5,960 bases of DNA from Oscillospiraceae bacterium. GTDB lineage: Bacteria; Bacillota; Clostridia; Oscillospirales; Ruminococcaceae. The notes beneath the pieces were generated by a model. That model did no database searches. It saw only the letters and a list, made by a program, of their open reading frames with translations, and was not told where the DNA came from. Position 1 is the stretch's first letter. Each line of letters begins with the position of its first letter. The stretch lies in NCBI GenBank assembly GCA_900762805.1, contig CAAFHY010000164.1, positions 1 through 5,960 on the forward strand. The letters run 5' to 3'. Both the position numbers and the translations under genes were made by a program. Shown here piece by piece: positions 1-4,932 of the stretch.

Positions 1-990
1 ATAGACTACATCTCGGTGGTTCTCCCCGGCCTGCCGCAGTACAAAATCGGCACACCGACCACCGACACCCATTTCAGTCAGCGGGTGCGCGCCGTTCCCT
101 TCGACATCATTCACGCGCACACACCCTTCATCGCCGGCAACCGCGCCAAAAGCGTCTCCCGGCGGCTGGGCATCCCGCTGGTCGGCTCCTTTCACTCCAA
201 ATACTATGATGATTTCTACAAGATCACGCATATGAAATCGGCTGCCCGCTTCGGCACCGATATCGTACTGCAGTTTTTCAACAAATGCGACGATGTATGG
301 GCCGTCAGCAACGCCTCGGCCGACGTGCTGCGCGAATACGGCTATCAGGGCGATGTTTTCGTGGTCGAGAACGGCGTAGCCATCACCGATCCTGACCAGA
401 GCGCCGCCCTTGAGGTGCAGGAAAAATACGGTCTCGGCGACAAGCCGGTGCTGCTTTTCGTGGGCCAGCTCAACTGGAAAAAGAATATCCGCACGGTGCT
501 GGAGGCCGCCGCTCTCCTGAAAAAGCGCGGGCTGGATTTCCGGCTGGTGCTGACCGGCCAGGGGCCGGACGCCGAGGCCATCTGCCGCACGGCCGACGAG
601 CTGGACATCGGTGAGCGCACCATCATGACGGGGCACATCTCCGACCAGCGGATCCTCAACGGGCTTTACCTGCGCAGCGCGCTGTTCACGTTCCTTTCGG
701 AGTACGACAACGCGCCGATGGTGGTGCGGGAGGCGGCCGTGATGGGTACGCCCTCCCTGCTGGTGCGCGGCAGCTGCGCCGCCGAGGTGGTGATAGACGG
801 CATGAACGGCCTGCTCTGCCGCAACGACCCGACCGATGCCGCCGACCAGATCGAACGCGTGCTGATCTACCCCGACGAGCTGGGCCGGCTGGGGCAGAGC
901 GCCCGCAACACCATCCCGATGGGCTGGAGCCATATCATCGACCGCGCGCTGGAGCGGTATACCGAGCTGATCGCGCGGGGAAAGAAATAG
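1..990 (+). CDS. GT4-family glycosyltransferase, 5' partial
   Basis: The frame is open from base 1 (I-D-Y-I-S-V-V-L-P-G...), so the gene starts outside the window; the GTG at 16 is an internal valine. About 329 residues are visible, and the family usually has about 380, so roughly 50 N-terminal residues are missing. Numbering from the GTG at 16, the first Rossmann domain contains FDIIHAHTPFIAG (29-41) and FHSKYYDDFYK (near 59-69). The motif VENGV (117-121) lies at the domain join. The C-terminal nucleotide-sugar domain has VGQLNWKKN (near 149), TGQGPD and GHISDQRI (206-213). The usual EX7E motif is D231...E239 here, in SEYDNAPMVVREA. Family knowledge: cytosolic or membrane-associated transfer of a sugar from a nucleotide-sugar donor, as in glycolipid, capsule or diacylglycerol glucosyltransferases. 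The acceptor cannot be read from sequence. The gene converges on the SPFH operon. The family call is firm; the substrate is unknown. Confidence 0.9.
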   Translation: MDYISVVLPGLPQYKIGTPTTDTHFSQRVRAVPFDIIHAHTPFIAGNRAKSVSRRLGIPLVGSFHSKYYDDFYKITHMKSAARFGTDIVLQFFNKCDDVWAVSNASADVLREYGYQGDVFVVENGVAITDPDQSAALEVQEKYGLGDKPVLLFVGQLNWKKNIRTVLEAAALLKKRGLDFRLVLTGQGPDAEAICRTADELDIGERTIMTGHISDQRILNGLYLRSALFTFLSEYDNAPMVVREAAVMGTPSLLVRGSCAAEVVIDGMNGLLCRNDPTDAADQIERVLIYPDELGRLGQSARNTIPMGWSHIIDRALERYTELIARGKK

Positions 991-1386
991 CCGCAGGCCC
1001 TCCGGCGCTGTCCTTCCGGAAAACCGTTATGACCGGCGGGTCTGTCCGGCAGGCCGGCCGCATCCCGCCCATAGCGGGCAGGCGGGCGCCCGTGCGTCCG
1101 CACGCCGTCCGGCGCGGCTCTTTCGGCGGCCGGAATCATCCCGGCACAGCCGTCTGCTCCTGCGCCACGGCGCCGAGGTCTTGCCTGTCCGGCAGCTTTT
1201 CCGCCCGCTTTCCGCCGGCCCGCATCGGCAGACGACGGCTCCTCGGTCGGGCGCCGCTTCGGGTGCTAACCGGCAAAAAAGGCGTATGCCGTTCCGCTGA
1301 ACGGCATACGCTCATTTTTATGTGCCTCGGCACGGCTCCGCCGCCGGCTCAAGGCCCGACGCGGCTGTTTTGGCCTGAGTCTGCCG
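991..1386. other. GC-rich convergent intergenic region without a gene
   Basis: This 396-base spacer separates the ends of the + strand glycosyltransferase and the - strand SPFH gene. Short open frames exist on both strands, but their translations are rich in Arg, Pro, Gly and Cys, resemble no family I know and lack good ribosome binding sites. Small GC hairpins are visible, for example CGTGCG/CGCACG at 1091-1104 and CCCGC/GCGGG at 1064-1078, none followed by a U-tract. The only element I can support is the bidirectional terminator at 1275-1319. Confidence 0.6.
1275..1319. terminator. Bidirectional intrinsic terminator between convergent genes
   Basis: A perfect 12-bp inverted repeat, GCGTATGCCGTT (1282-1293) and AACGGCATACGC (1300-1311), closes a 6-base loop. 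On the - strand it is followed after one base by six U (1280-1275), which makes a strong terminator for the nfeD-SPFH operon ending at 1387. On the + strand it is followed by UCAUUUUU (1312-1319), so it can also stop transcripts from the glycosyltransferase. No better + strand terminator is seen closer to base 990. Confidence 0.88.
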
Positions 1387-2352
1387 CTATTCCTGCTTGG
1401 GGTCCTCAGTCGAAACGACCGACTTGAATGAGGCCGCCAGCCCGGCCAGCGACTGCAGCTCGCTGGGGATGATGATTTTTGTGGCCTTGCCGTCTGCTGC
1501 CTTGGAGAAGGCCTCCATACCCTTGAGCGCCAGCACGCCCTGGTTGGGGTTGGCCTCATTGAGCATGGTGATGCTGTCGGCCAGCGCGCGCTGCACCAAA
1601 TGGATGGCCTCGGCCTCGCCCTGCGCCTCGCGGATCTTCTGCTCGCGCACGGCGTCGGCCCGCAGGATGGCCGCCTGCTTCTCGGCCTCGGCGACGAGGA
1701 TCTGGCTCTCCTTGCGGCCCTCGGCCTCCAGAATCTGGCTGCGCTTGACGCCCTCGGCGCGCAGGATGGCCTCGCGGCGCTCGCGCTCGGCCTTCATCTG
1801 CTTTTCCATGGCATCCTGAATTTCAGCCGGCGGAATGATGTTCTTCAGCTCGACACGGTTGACCTTGATGCCCCACTTGTCGGTGGCGGTGTCAAGGATC
1901 GTGGTGATCTTGCTGTTGATAACGTCGCGGCTGGTGAGCGTATGGTCAAGCTCCAGCTCGCCGATGATGTTGCGCAGCGTGGTGGCCGTCAGGTTTTCAA
2001 TGGCCGCCATGGGCGATTCGACGCCGTAGGTGAACAGCTTGGCGTCGGTGATCTGGAAAAAGACGACTGTGTCGATCTGCATGGTGACATTGTCGCGCGT
2101 GATGACGGGCTGCGGCCGGAAATCGACCACCTGCTCCTTGAGCGACACCTTTTTGGCGATGCGGGTAACAAAGGGCATTTTGAAATGCAGCCCGGTCTCC
2201 CAGGTGCGGTAGTAGGTGCCGAGGCGCTCGACAACAAACACCGTGGCCTGCGGCACGATCTTGATGTTGGCCACGATGACGATGATGGCAAGCACGATCA
2301 GCACGCCGAACGCGATCAGGCCGCCGGGATTGATGGACAGAAGTGAAAGCAT
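1387..2352 (-). CDS. SPFH/Band 7 (paraslipin, QmcA-type) membrane protein
   Basis: A 321-residue stomatin-like protein that forms membrane-anchored oligomers linked to membrane organisation and quality control. Visible features: an N-terminal membrane helix (about 11-30); a Band 7/SPFH domain (about 32-185) with VFVVERLGTYYRTWETGLHFKMPF (opening at 38), DFRPQPVITRDNV and the GELELDHTLTSRD segment; then a charged coiled coil (about 183-250) built of 11-residue repeats; and a C-terminal segment with the QSLAGLAASF motif common in paraslipins. Length is normal for the family. The ATG at 2352 is preceded by AAGGAG with 10-base spacing. It is the second gene of an operon, 14 bases after a short NfeD gene. 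NfeD and SPFH proteins are known partners, and the NfeD OB-fold is thought to bind the SPFH assembly. No catalytic activity is expected from the SPFH protein itself. Precise cellular role unknown. Confidence 0.93.
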   Translation of the reverse strand: MLSLLSINPGGLIAFGVLIVLAIIVIVANIKIVPQATVFVVERLGTYYRTWETGLHFKMPFVTRIAKKVSLKEQVVDFRPQPVITRDNVTMQIDTVVFFQITDAKLFTYGVESPMAAIENLTATTLRNIIGELELDHTLTSRDVINSKITTILDTATDKWGIKVNRVELKNIIPPAEIQDAMEKQMKAERERREAILRAEGVKRSQILEAEGRKESQILVAEAEKQAAILRADAVREQKIREAQGEAEAIHLVQRALADSITMLNEANPNQGVLALKGMEAFSKAADGKATKIIIPSELQSLAGLAASFKSVVSTEDPKQE

Positions 2353-2362
2353 GATATCATAT

Positions 2363-2369
2363 CTCCTTA
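2363..2369 (-). promoter_or_regulatory. SD of the SPFH gene overlapping the nfeD stop codon
   Basis: On the - strand the nfeD stop TAA (2369-2367) supplies the first two bases of the AAGGAG SD sequence (2368-2363) of the SPFH gene. A ribosome terminating on nfeD therefore sits on the SD of the next gene, which favours translational coupling and matched amounts of the two partners. Confidence 0.75.
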
Positions 2370-2855
2370 ATTAAAATGCGGATTTTCAGGCGATTCCGGT
2401 TTTGTGCCGGCAAGCGGCGGTTCTGTATGCTCCACAATGAGGCGCACGCCCTCGATGGCCAGCACGCGCACCTTGTCGCCGACAGCGGCGGGGGAGTCGT
2501 CCGCCGTGCGTGCGGCCCAGCTGTTGCCCAGCACCTCGACGCGGCCGCGGTCGTGTTCGTTATCGACAGCTTCGGTAACGACAGCGATCCGGCCCAGCAC
2601 CATATCGGCGTTGGTCGGCGTTTTTTCGACCTTGGCGCGCTTCATGGCAAGCGGCCGGATGGCCAGCAGCGCCGCCAGCGCGACGGCCACAAACCCGGCG
2701 GCCTGCACGCCGATCGGCAGCTCGAACAGCGACAGGGTCAGACCGGCCACACTGCCCGCCACGAACCAGACCGAGACAAGCTCGCTGGTACAGGCCTCAA
2801 CGACCACGAACACAATGGTCAGACCGAGCCAAAGCCAAGACATATAGTCCTGCAT
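2367..2855 (-). CDS. Short NfeD-family membrane protein (SPFH partner)
   Basis: A 162-residue protein of the short NfeD class (membrane helices plus an OB-fold, without the serine-protease domain of long NfeD proteins). Hydrophobic helices lie near 7-22, 25-45 and 49-70. The C-terminal OB-fold, about 85-143, has the family pattern VLGRIAVV...GRVEVLGNSWAARTAD...VGDKVRVLAIEGVRLIVE. The start is set at the ATG at 2855 because AAGGAGG lies 6 bases upstream and a good promoter lies about 50 bases further up. The frame stays open upstream to 3203, but that stretch runs through the promoter and looks non-coding. The TGE-type Pro/Glu-rich tail (TEPPLAGTKPESPENPH) is probably disordered. It is the first gene of the operon with the SPFH gene. 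Family knowledge: the OB-fold contacts SPFH oligomers and modulates them. Confident family call. Confidence 0.9.
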   Translation of the reverse strand: MQDYMSWLWLGLTIVFVVVEACTSELVSVWFVAGSVAGLTLSLFELPIGVQAAGFVAVALAALLAIRPLAMKRAKVEKTPTNADMVLGRIAVVTEAVDNEHDRGRVEVLGNSWAARTADDSPAAVGDKVRVLAIEGVRLIVEHTEPPLAGTKPESPENPHFN

Positions 2856-2882
2856 GGAGACCCTCCTTTTCTGTGAGAGATC

Positions 2883-2902
2883 GGTGCGGGCCGGCCCGCA
2901 CC
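2883..2902. promoter_or_regulatory. Perfect 20-bp palindrome in the nfeD leader
   Basis: Half-site GGTGCGGGCC is followed directly by its reverse complement, with no spacer. The palindrome lies about 4-23 bases into the expected nfeD-SPFH transcript, between the -10 box (2913-2918) and the SD (2862-2868). It could be an operator for a dimeric repressor, or it could fold as an RNA hairpin at the 5' end that protects the mRNA. There is no U-tract after it on the - strand, so it is not a normal terminator. Confidence 0.55.
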
Positions 2903-2912
2903 CTTTGGAGAT

Positions 2913-2941
2913 ATTATACCATATCGGCGGCCGTGTTGCAA
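2913..2941 (-). promoter_or_regulatory. Sigma-A promoter of the nfeD-SPFH operon
   Basis: Read on the - strand: -35 TTGCAA (2941-2936), a 17-base spacer, and a perfect -10 TATAAT (2918-2913) preceded by TGG, an extended -10. Transcription would start near 2906, giving a leader of about 50 bases to the ATG at 2855. The 249 bases upstream, to the tRNA terminator at about 3191, hold no gene or further element that I can support. Confidence 0.85.
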
Positions 2942-3190
2942 GAAGGGACAAGCGGCGGAGACAGAAAATCGGATCCCGGCGGGACGGACCGCCATGGCCA
3001 ACGCCGTGAGCCGGATCTGTGCCGCGATCGTTTGCCCCCGCCGGCCGAATATCATCCGAAAGTCCAAAAGAAGCCGGCTTCGACAGGGCAGGCGGCGGCC
3101 GCTGACCGACAGCCTCAAAGGAGCCGGAGCAAAGCCGACGGAGCGGCGCATTGTATCTGCCGCGCGCAGGGCATAGGCTCCGACCCGCGT

Positions 3191-3238
3191 CAGAGCAAAA
3201 CAAAAGCGGGCGCCTGTCGGCGCCCGCCCTCTGCTCTG
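3191..3238 (-). terminator. Intrinsic terminator after tRNA-Arg
   Basis: A 9-bp GC stem, GCGGGCGCC (3206-3214) and GGCGCCCGC (3219-3227), with a 4-base loop is followed on the - strand by UUUUGUUUU (3205-3197). An outer 7-bp inverted repeat (CAGAGCA 3191-3197 with TGCTCTG 3232-3238) flanks it and overlaps the last bases of the tRNA CCA. This is the only clear terminator downstream of both the tRNA and the queT-HAD operon. Confidence 0.9.
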
Positions 3239-3313
3239 GTGCGCTGGAAGGGACTCGAACCCCTGACCTACTGGTTCGTAGCCAGTCACTCTATCCAACT
3301 GAGCTACCAACGC
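3237..3313 (-). tRNA. tRNA-Arg (anticodon ACG)
   Basis: A full cloverleaf of 77 bases with encoded CCA. The acceptor stem GCGTTGG pairs with CCAGCGC (one G-U pair); the discriminator is A at 3240 and CCA is at 3239-3237. The D-arm is GCTC-AGTTGGATA-GAGT. The anticodon stem ACTGG/CCAGT encloses the loop CTACGAA, anticodon ACG (3279-3277). The T-arm AGGGG/CCCTT has the loop TTCGAGT. A34 is normally deaminated to inosine by TadA so that CGU, CGC and CGA can be read. The gene has its own promoter upstream and a strong terminator downstream. It is not one of the queuosine-modified tRNAs (Asp, Asn, His, Tyr), so its position behind the queT operon is probably incidental. Confidence 0.97.
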
Positions 3314-3329
3314 ATAAAACAGCTTAATT

Positions 3330-3358
3330 ATGATAGCACATTCCCTTCGCAGTGTCAA
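3330..3358 (-). promoter_or_regulatory. Sigma-A promoter of tRNA-Arg
   Basis: On the - strand: consensus -35 TTGACA (3358-3353), a 17-base spacer, and -10 TATCAT (3335-3330) with an upstream TGC (extended -10). The tRNA 5' end is 17 bases beyond the -10 box, leaving a short leader for RNase P to remove. Confidence 0.88.
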
Positions 3359-3388
3359 CAGCTTTTTTCAAAACATTTTCGCCCCGCT

Positions 3389-4036
3389 TTACCGCGCCAT
3401 CACCTCGCTGACGGCGCCCAGCAGCGTCGGCGCAACGGGGGCTCCGGTGGCCGCCAGCAGCGCCGCCGGCTGGTGCCCGCCGGCGTACAGAACACAGTCA
3501 ACACCGATGGCCTCGGCCACCTCAAGGTCATGGGTCGTGTCGCCGACCATCATGGCCTCGGCCGGCAGCAGACCGCAGCGGCGGATGTAGTCGCGCCCCA
3601 GCTCGACCTTGCTGTTGGCATAGATATCGCCCAGACCGAGCAGCTCCTCAAAATAATCGCCGATGCCGCGCTCGGCCACCTGCTCCAGCAGCGTTGTGCG
3701 GGGTGACGCCGACAGCACCGTCTGCCGCAGCCCGGCCTGCCGGGCCAGCGACAGTGCCACGCCTGCCTCGACGTTGAGTGAGCAGGCGCGGCTTTCCGGG
3801 ATATAATGAGTCATATACTCCGCAGCCAGCTCTTCGTAGCTTTGGTGCGAAAAGTCGATGCCGGCGCGCACATAGTAATCGTGGATGGGAAAGCCGAAAA
3901 TGGCACGGTAGCTCTCGCGGTCATAGCGGCGGCCGTCGCCGAACTGCCCCGTCATGCGGTTGAGCAGCGCCACACACAGGTCGAGATCGTCGAGCAGCGT
4001 GCCGTTCCAGTCCCAGATAATCAGCTTTTTTCTCAT
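3389..4036 (-). CDS. HAD-superfamily hydrolase coupled to queT
   Basis: A 215-residue HAD enzyme of the phosphoglycolate-phosphatase-like type with an alpha-helical cap. Motif I is DWNGT (D9, N11, T13), with nucleophile D9. Motif II is probably S109 in TVLSAS, motif III K143 in NSKVELG, and motif IV GDTTHD (165-170). The cap spans about 17-85. Position 11 is Asn where most phosphatases have the Asp that acts as general acid/base. The ATG at 4036 overlaps the queT stop as ATGA and has the SD GGAGGGAG 7 bases upstream; the open frame above it is only queT read out of frame. Known for the superfamily: hydrolysis of a phosphate ester in the cytosol. The substrate is not readable. The queT context makes a nucleotide or queuosine-related phosphate one possibility, but a general house-cleaning phosphatase is equally likely. 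A 52-base gap without a terminator separates the stop from the tRNA -10 box region. Confidence 0.9.
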   Translation of the reverse strand: MRKKLIIWDWNGTLLDDLDLCVALLNRMTGQFGDGRRYDRESYRAIFGFPIHDYYVRAGIDFSHQSYEELAAEYMTHYIPESRACSLNVEAGVALSLARQAGLRQTVLSASPRTTLLEQVAERGIGDYFEELLGLGDIYANSKVELGRDYIRRCGLLPAEAMMVGDTTHDLEVAEAIGVDCVLYAGGHQPAALLAATGAPVAPTLLGAVSEVMAR

Positions 4037-4620
4037 ACTTTTTCTCCCTCCGCCAGCCGCCGCAGTGTCGGTGAAGCCTCGATCACGCGGACCATCGCCA
4101 CGCCCAGCACCAGACAGCTCACCAGCTCGCCGGCGCCGACGCCCAGCATGGCCGGCAGCAGCGCAGCGGCAAAGGTCCTGTCCGGCGAATAGAACAGCGC
4201 CAGCTCCAGCCCCACAACAGCCGCGTTGACAAGCACCGTCACGAGCGCCGGCAGAAGCGCCAGCCCGCGGACGCGGCTGCGGCGCAGCCGCCAGGCCAGC
4301 ACAGCGGCCAGCAGCGTGGCGGCGCTGCCGAAAACAGCGTCGATAATGCCGTTGAACAGCAAATTGGCCAGAAAGCATCCGGCCGTAACGCCGGCGACAT
4401 ACGGCAGCCCAAAGACGGGCAGCAGCGCCAGCGCGTCGGCCACACGGAGCTGCACCGCGCCGAAGGAAATCGGGCTGAACAGGGTACACAGCACCACATA
4501 GAGCGCCGCTGTGACGGCCGAACGGGTCATCCCGCGGTTTTCCAGCCGCAGCAGGCGGCAGGCTATCAGAAAAATGCCCGCCGCAGCGAGCACCAGCAAA
4601 ACAGGAACGATCTTATTCAA
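4033..4620 (-). CDS. queT: QueT, ECF transporter S component for queuosine precursor
   Basis: A multi-spanning membrane protein that binds a queuosine precursor (preQ1, preQ0 or queuine) and works with the shared ECF energizing module (EcfA, EcfA', EcfT), which is not encoded here. The family signature lies at about 38-64 (AALYVVLCTLFSPISFGAVQ, then LRVADALAL), with GCFLANLLFNGIIDAVFGSAATLLAA after it and GELVSCLVLG near 164-173. I chose the TTG at 4620 (M-N-K-I-V..., 195 residues) because the in-frame GTG at 4653 lies inside a predicted riboswitch hairpin. The ATG at 4530 would drop the first hydrophobic segment and has no good SD. The SD before TTG is weak (GGAAAAGAGAAG region), so the start is uncertain; the longer GTG form would have 206 residues. 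Compared with typical QueT, there is an additional N-terminal hydrophobic helix (about 4-20). The stop overlaps the HAD start by an ATGA. Confidence 0.85.
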   Translation of the reverse strand: MNKIVPVLLVLAAAGIFLIACRLLRLENRGMTRSAVTAALYVVLCTLFSPISFGAVQLRVADALALLPVFGLPYVAGVTAGCFLANLLFNGIIDAVFGSAATLLAAVLAWRLRRSRVRGLALLPALVTVLVNAAVVGLELALFYSPDRTFAAALLPAMLGVGAGELVSCLVLGVAMVRVIEASPTLRRLAEGEKV

Positions 4621-4632
4621 TTTCTTCTCTTT

Positions 4633-4693
4633 TCCGGATTTTGCCGTTTGCACGGTGACGCCGCAGGGGCGAAGCCTAAAATCCTAAGTTGCT
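4633..4693 (-). ncRNA. preQ1-III-like riboswitch in the queT leader
   Basis: The leader RNA opens with AGCAACUUAGGAUUUUAGGC (4693-4674), which as I remember it matches the 5' conserved segment of the Faecalibacterium prausnitzii preQ1-III aptamer; this is from memory, not a search. It ends with CGGCAAAAUCCGG (4646-4634), similar to the A-rich 3' strand of that class. GGAUUUU (4684-4678) is complementary to AAAAUCC (4642-4636). Between them two small hairpins can form: CGCC/GGCG (4671-4659) and CCGU-GCAA-ACGG (4655-4644). The element is shorter than the F. prausnitzii example, lacking the optional extra stem region. It starts almost exactly at the predicted transcription start and sits before queT, the gene this class is known to control. 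Expected effect: preQ1 binding lowers queT (and HAD) expression, probably at translation initiation, as no terminator follows. Confidence 0.72.
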
Positions 4694-4701
4694 TGCAGCA
4701 T

Positions 4702-4730
4702 AATATAGCAAAAAAATGCGGCCTTTACAA
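4702..4730 (-). promoter_or_regulatory. Sigma-A promoter of the queT operon
   Basis: On the - strand: -35 TTGTAA (4730-4725), a 17-base spacer that includes seven T, and -10 TATATT (4707-4702) preceded by TGC (extended -10). The expected start is near 4693-4696, at the first bases of the riboswitch aptamer. Confidence 0.82.
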
Positions 4731-4812
4731 GAGGCGGAAGGAGACCTCCGCCTGACGGCGGGCAGCCGGCAGACCCCGCGGCGCGGCCCGACAGACCCCG
4801 CCGGCCAAAGGC

Positions 4813-4837
4813 GGAGGCCGCGGCGGTCTCCTTTTTT
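4813..4837 (+). terminator. Orphan + strand intrinsic terminator
   Basis: The stem GGAGGCC (4813-4819) and GGTCTCC (4825-4831), with one G-U pair and a 5-base loop, is followed directly by six T (4832-4837). The shape is canonical for the + strand, but no + strand gene lies upstream; both neighbours are on the - strand. Read on the - strand, the hairpin is followed only by GCCUUUGG, a poor U-tract, so it could at best be a weak terminator for the DegV gene. Confidence 0.55.
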
Positions 4838-4906
4838 CCATGGCTTGCCATCCATGGGCGGCCCGGCGCTTTTCCTCCGGCACAAACGCGGGACAAATAC
4901 AGGGAA

Positions 4907-4932
4907 CCCCGCGCGGGCAGGCCCGCGCGGGG
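4907..4932. repeat. 12-bp perfect inverted repeat, GC-only stem
   Basis: CCCCGCGCGGGC (4907-4918) and GCCCGCGCGGGG (4921-4932) are exact reverse complements around AG. In RNA this gives an 11-bp stem with a 4-base loop. On the - strand it is followed by UUCCCUGUAUUUGU, a weak U-tract, so it may help end or stabilise the DegV transcript. On the + strand the nearest T-run (4952-4956 region) is about 20 bases away. Confidence 0.6.

Noticed and set aside
1180..1200. Small hairpin followed by CTTTT as a closer + strand terminator for the glycosyltransferase
   Set aside because: The stem is only four or five pairs with a bulge and the T-run is short; the hairpin at 1282-1311 is far stronger.
1281..1311. 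Identical peptide VCRSAERHT encoded on both strands
   Set aside because: It is simply a consequence of the perfect terminator palindrome being read in both directions.
1600..2346. Long + strand open frame (248 codons) opposite the SPFH gene
   Set aside because: It is antisense to a clear SPFH protein; its length follows from GC-rich codon bias, and it has no SD or recognisable domain.
2856..3203. Upstream extension of the nfeD reading frame (116 extra codons)
   Set aside because: It runs through the promoter, the palindrome and the SD, looks non-coding, and the ATG at 2855 has an ideal SD.
3237..3313. tRNA-Arg as an integration (att) site of a mobile element
   Set aside because: No integrase gene and no repeat of the tRNA 3' end are seen within the window.
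2873..3706. 277-codon + strand open frame across the tRNA and HAD gene
   Set aside because: It overlaps a tRNA, its terminator and an antisense HAD gene, so it cannot be a real protein gene.
4702..4753. - strand hairpin followed by seven T (4716-4710) as the DegV terminator
   Set aside because: The hairpin is about 16 bases from the T-run, and those T residues lie inside the spacer of the queT promoter.
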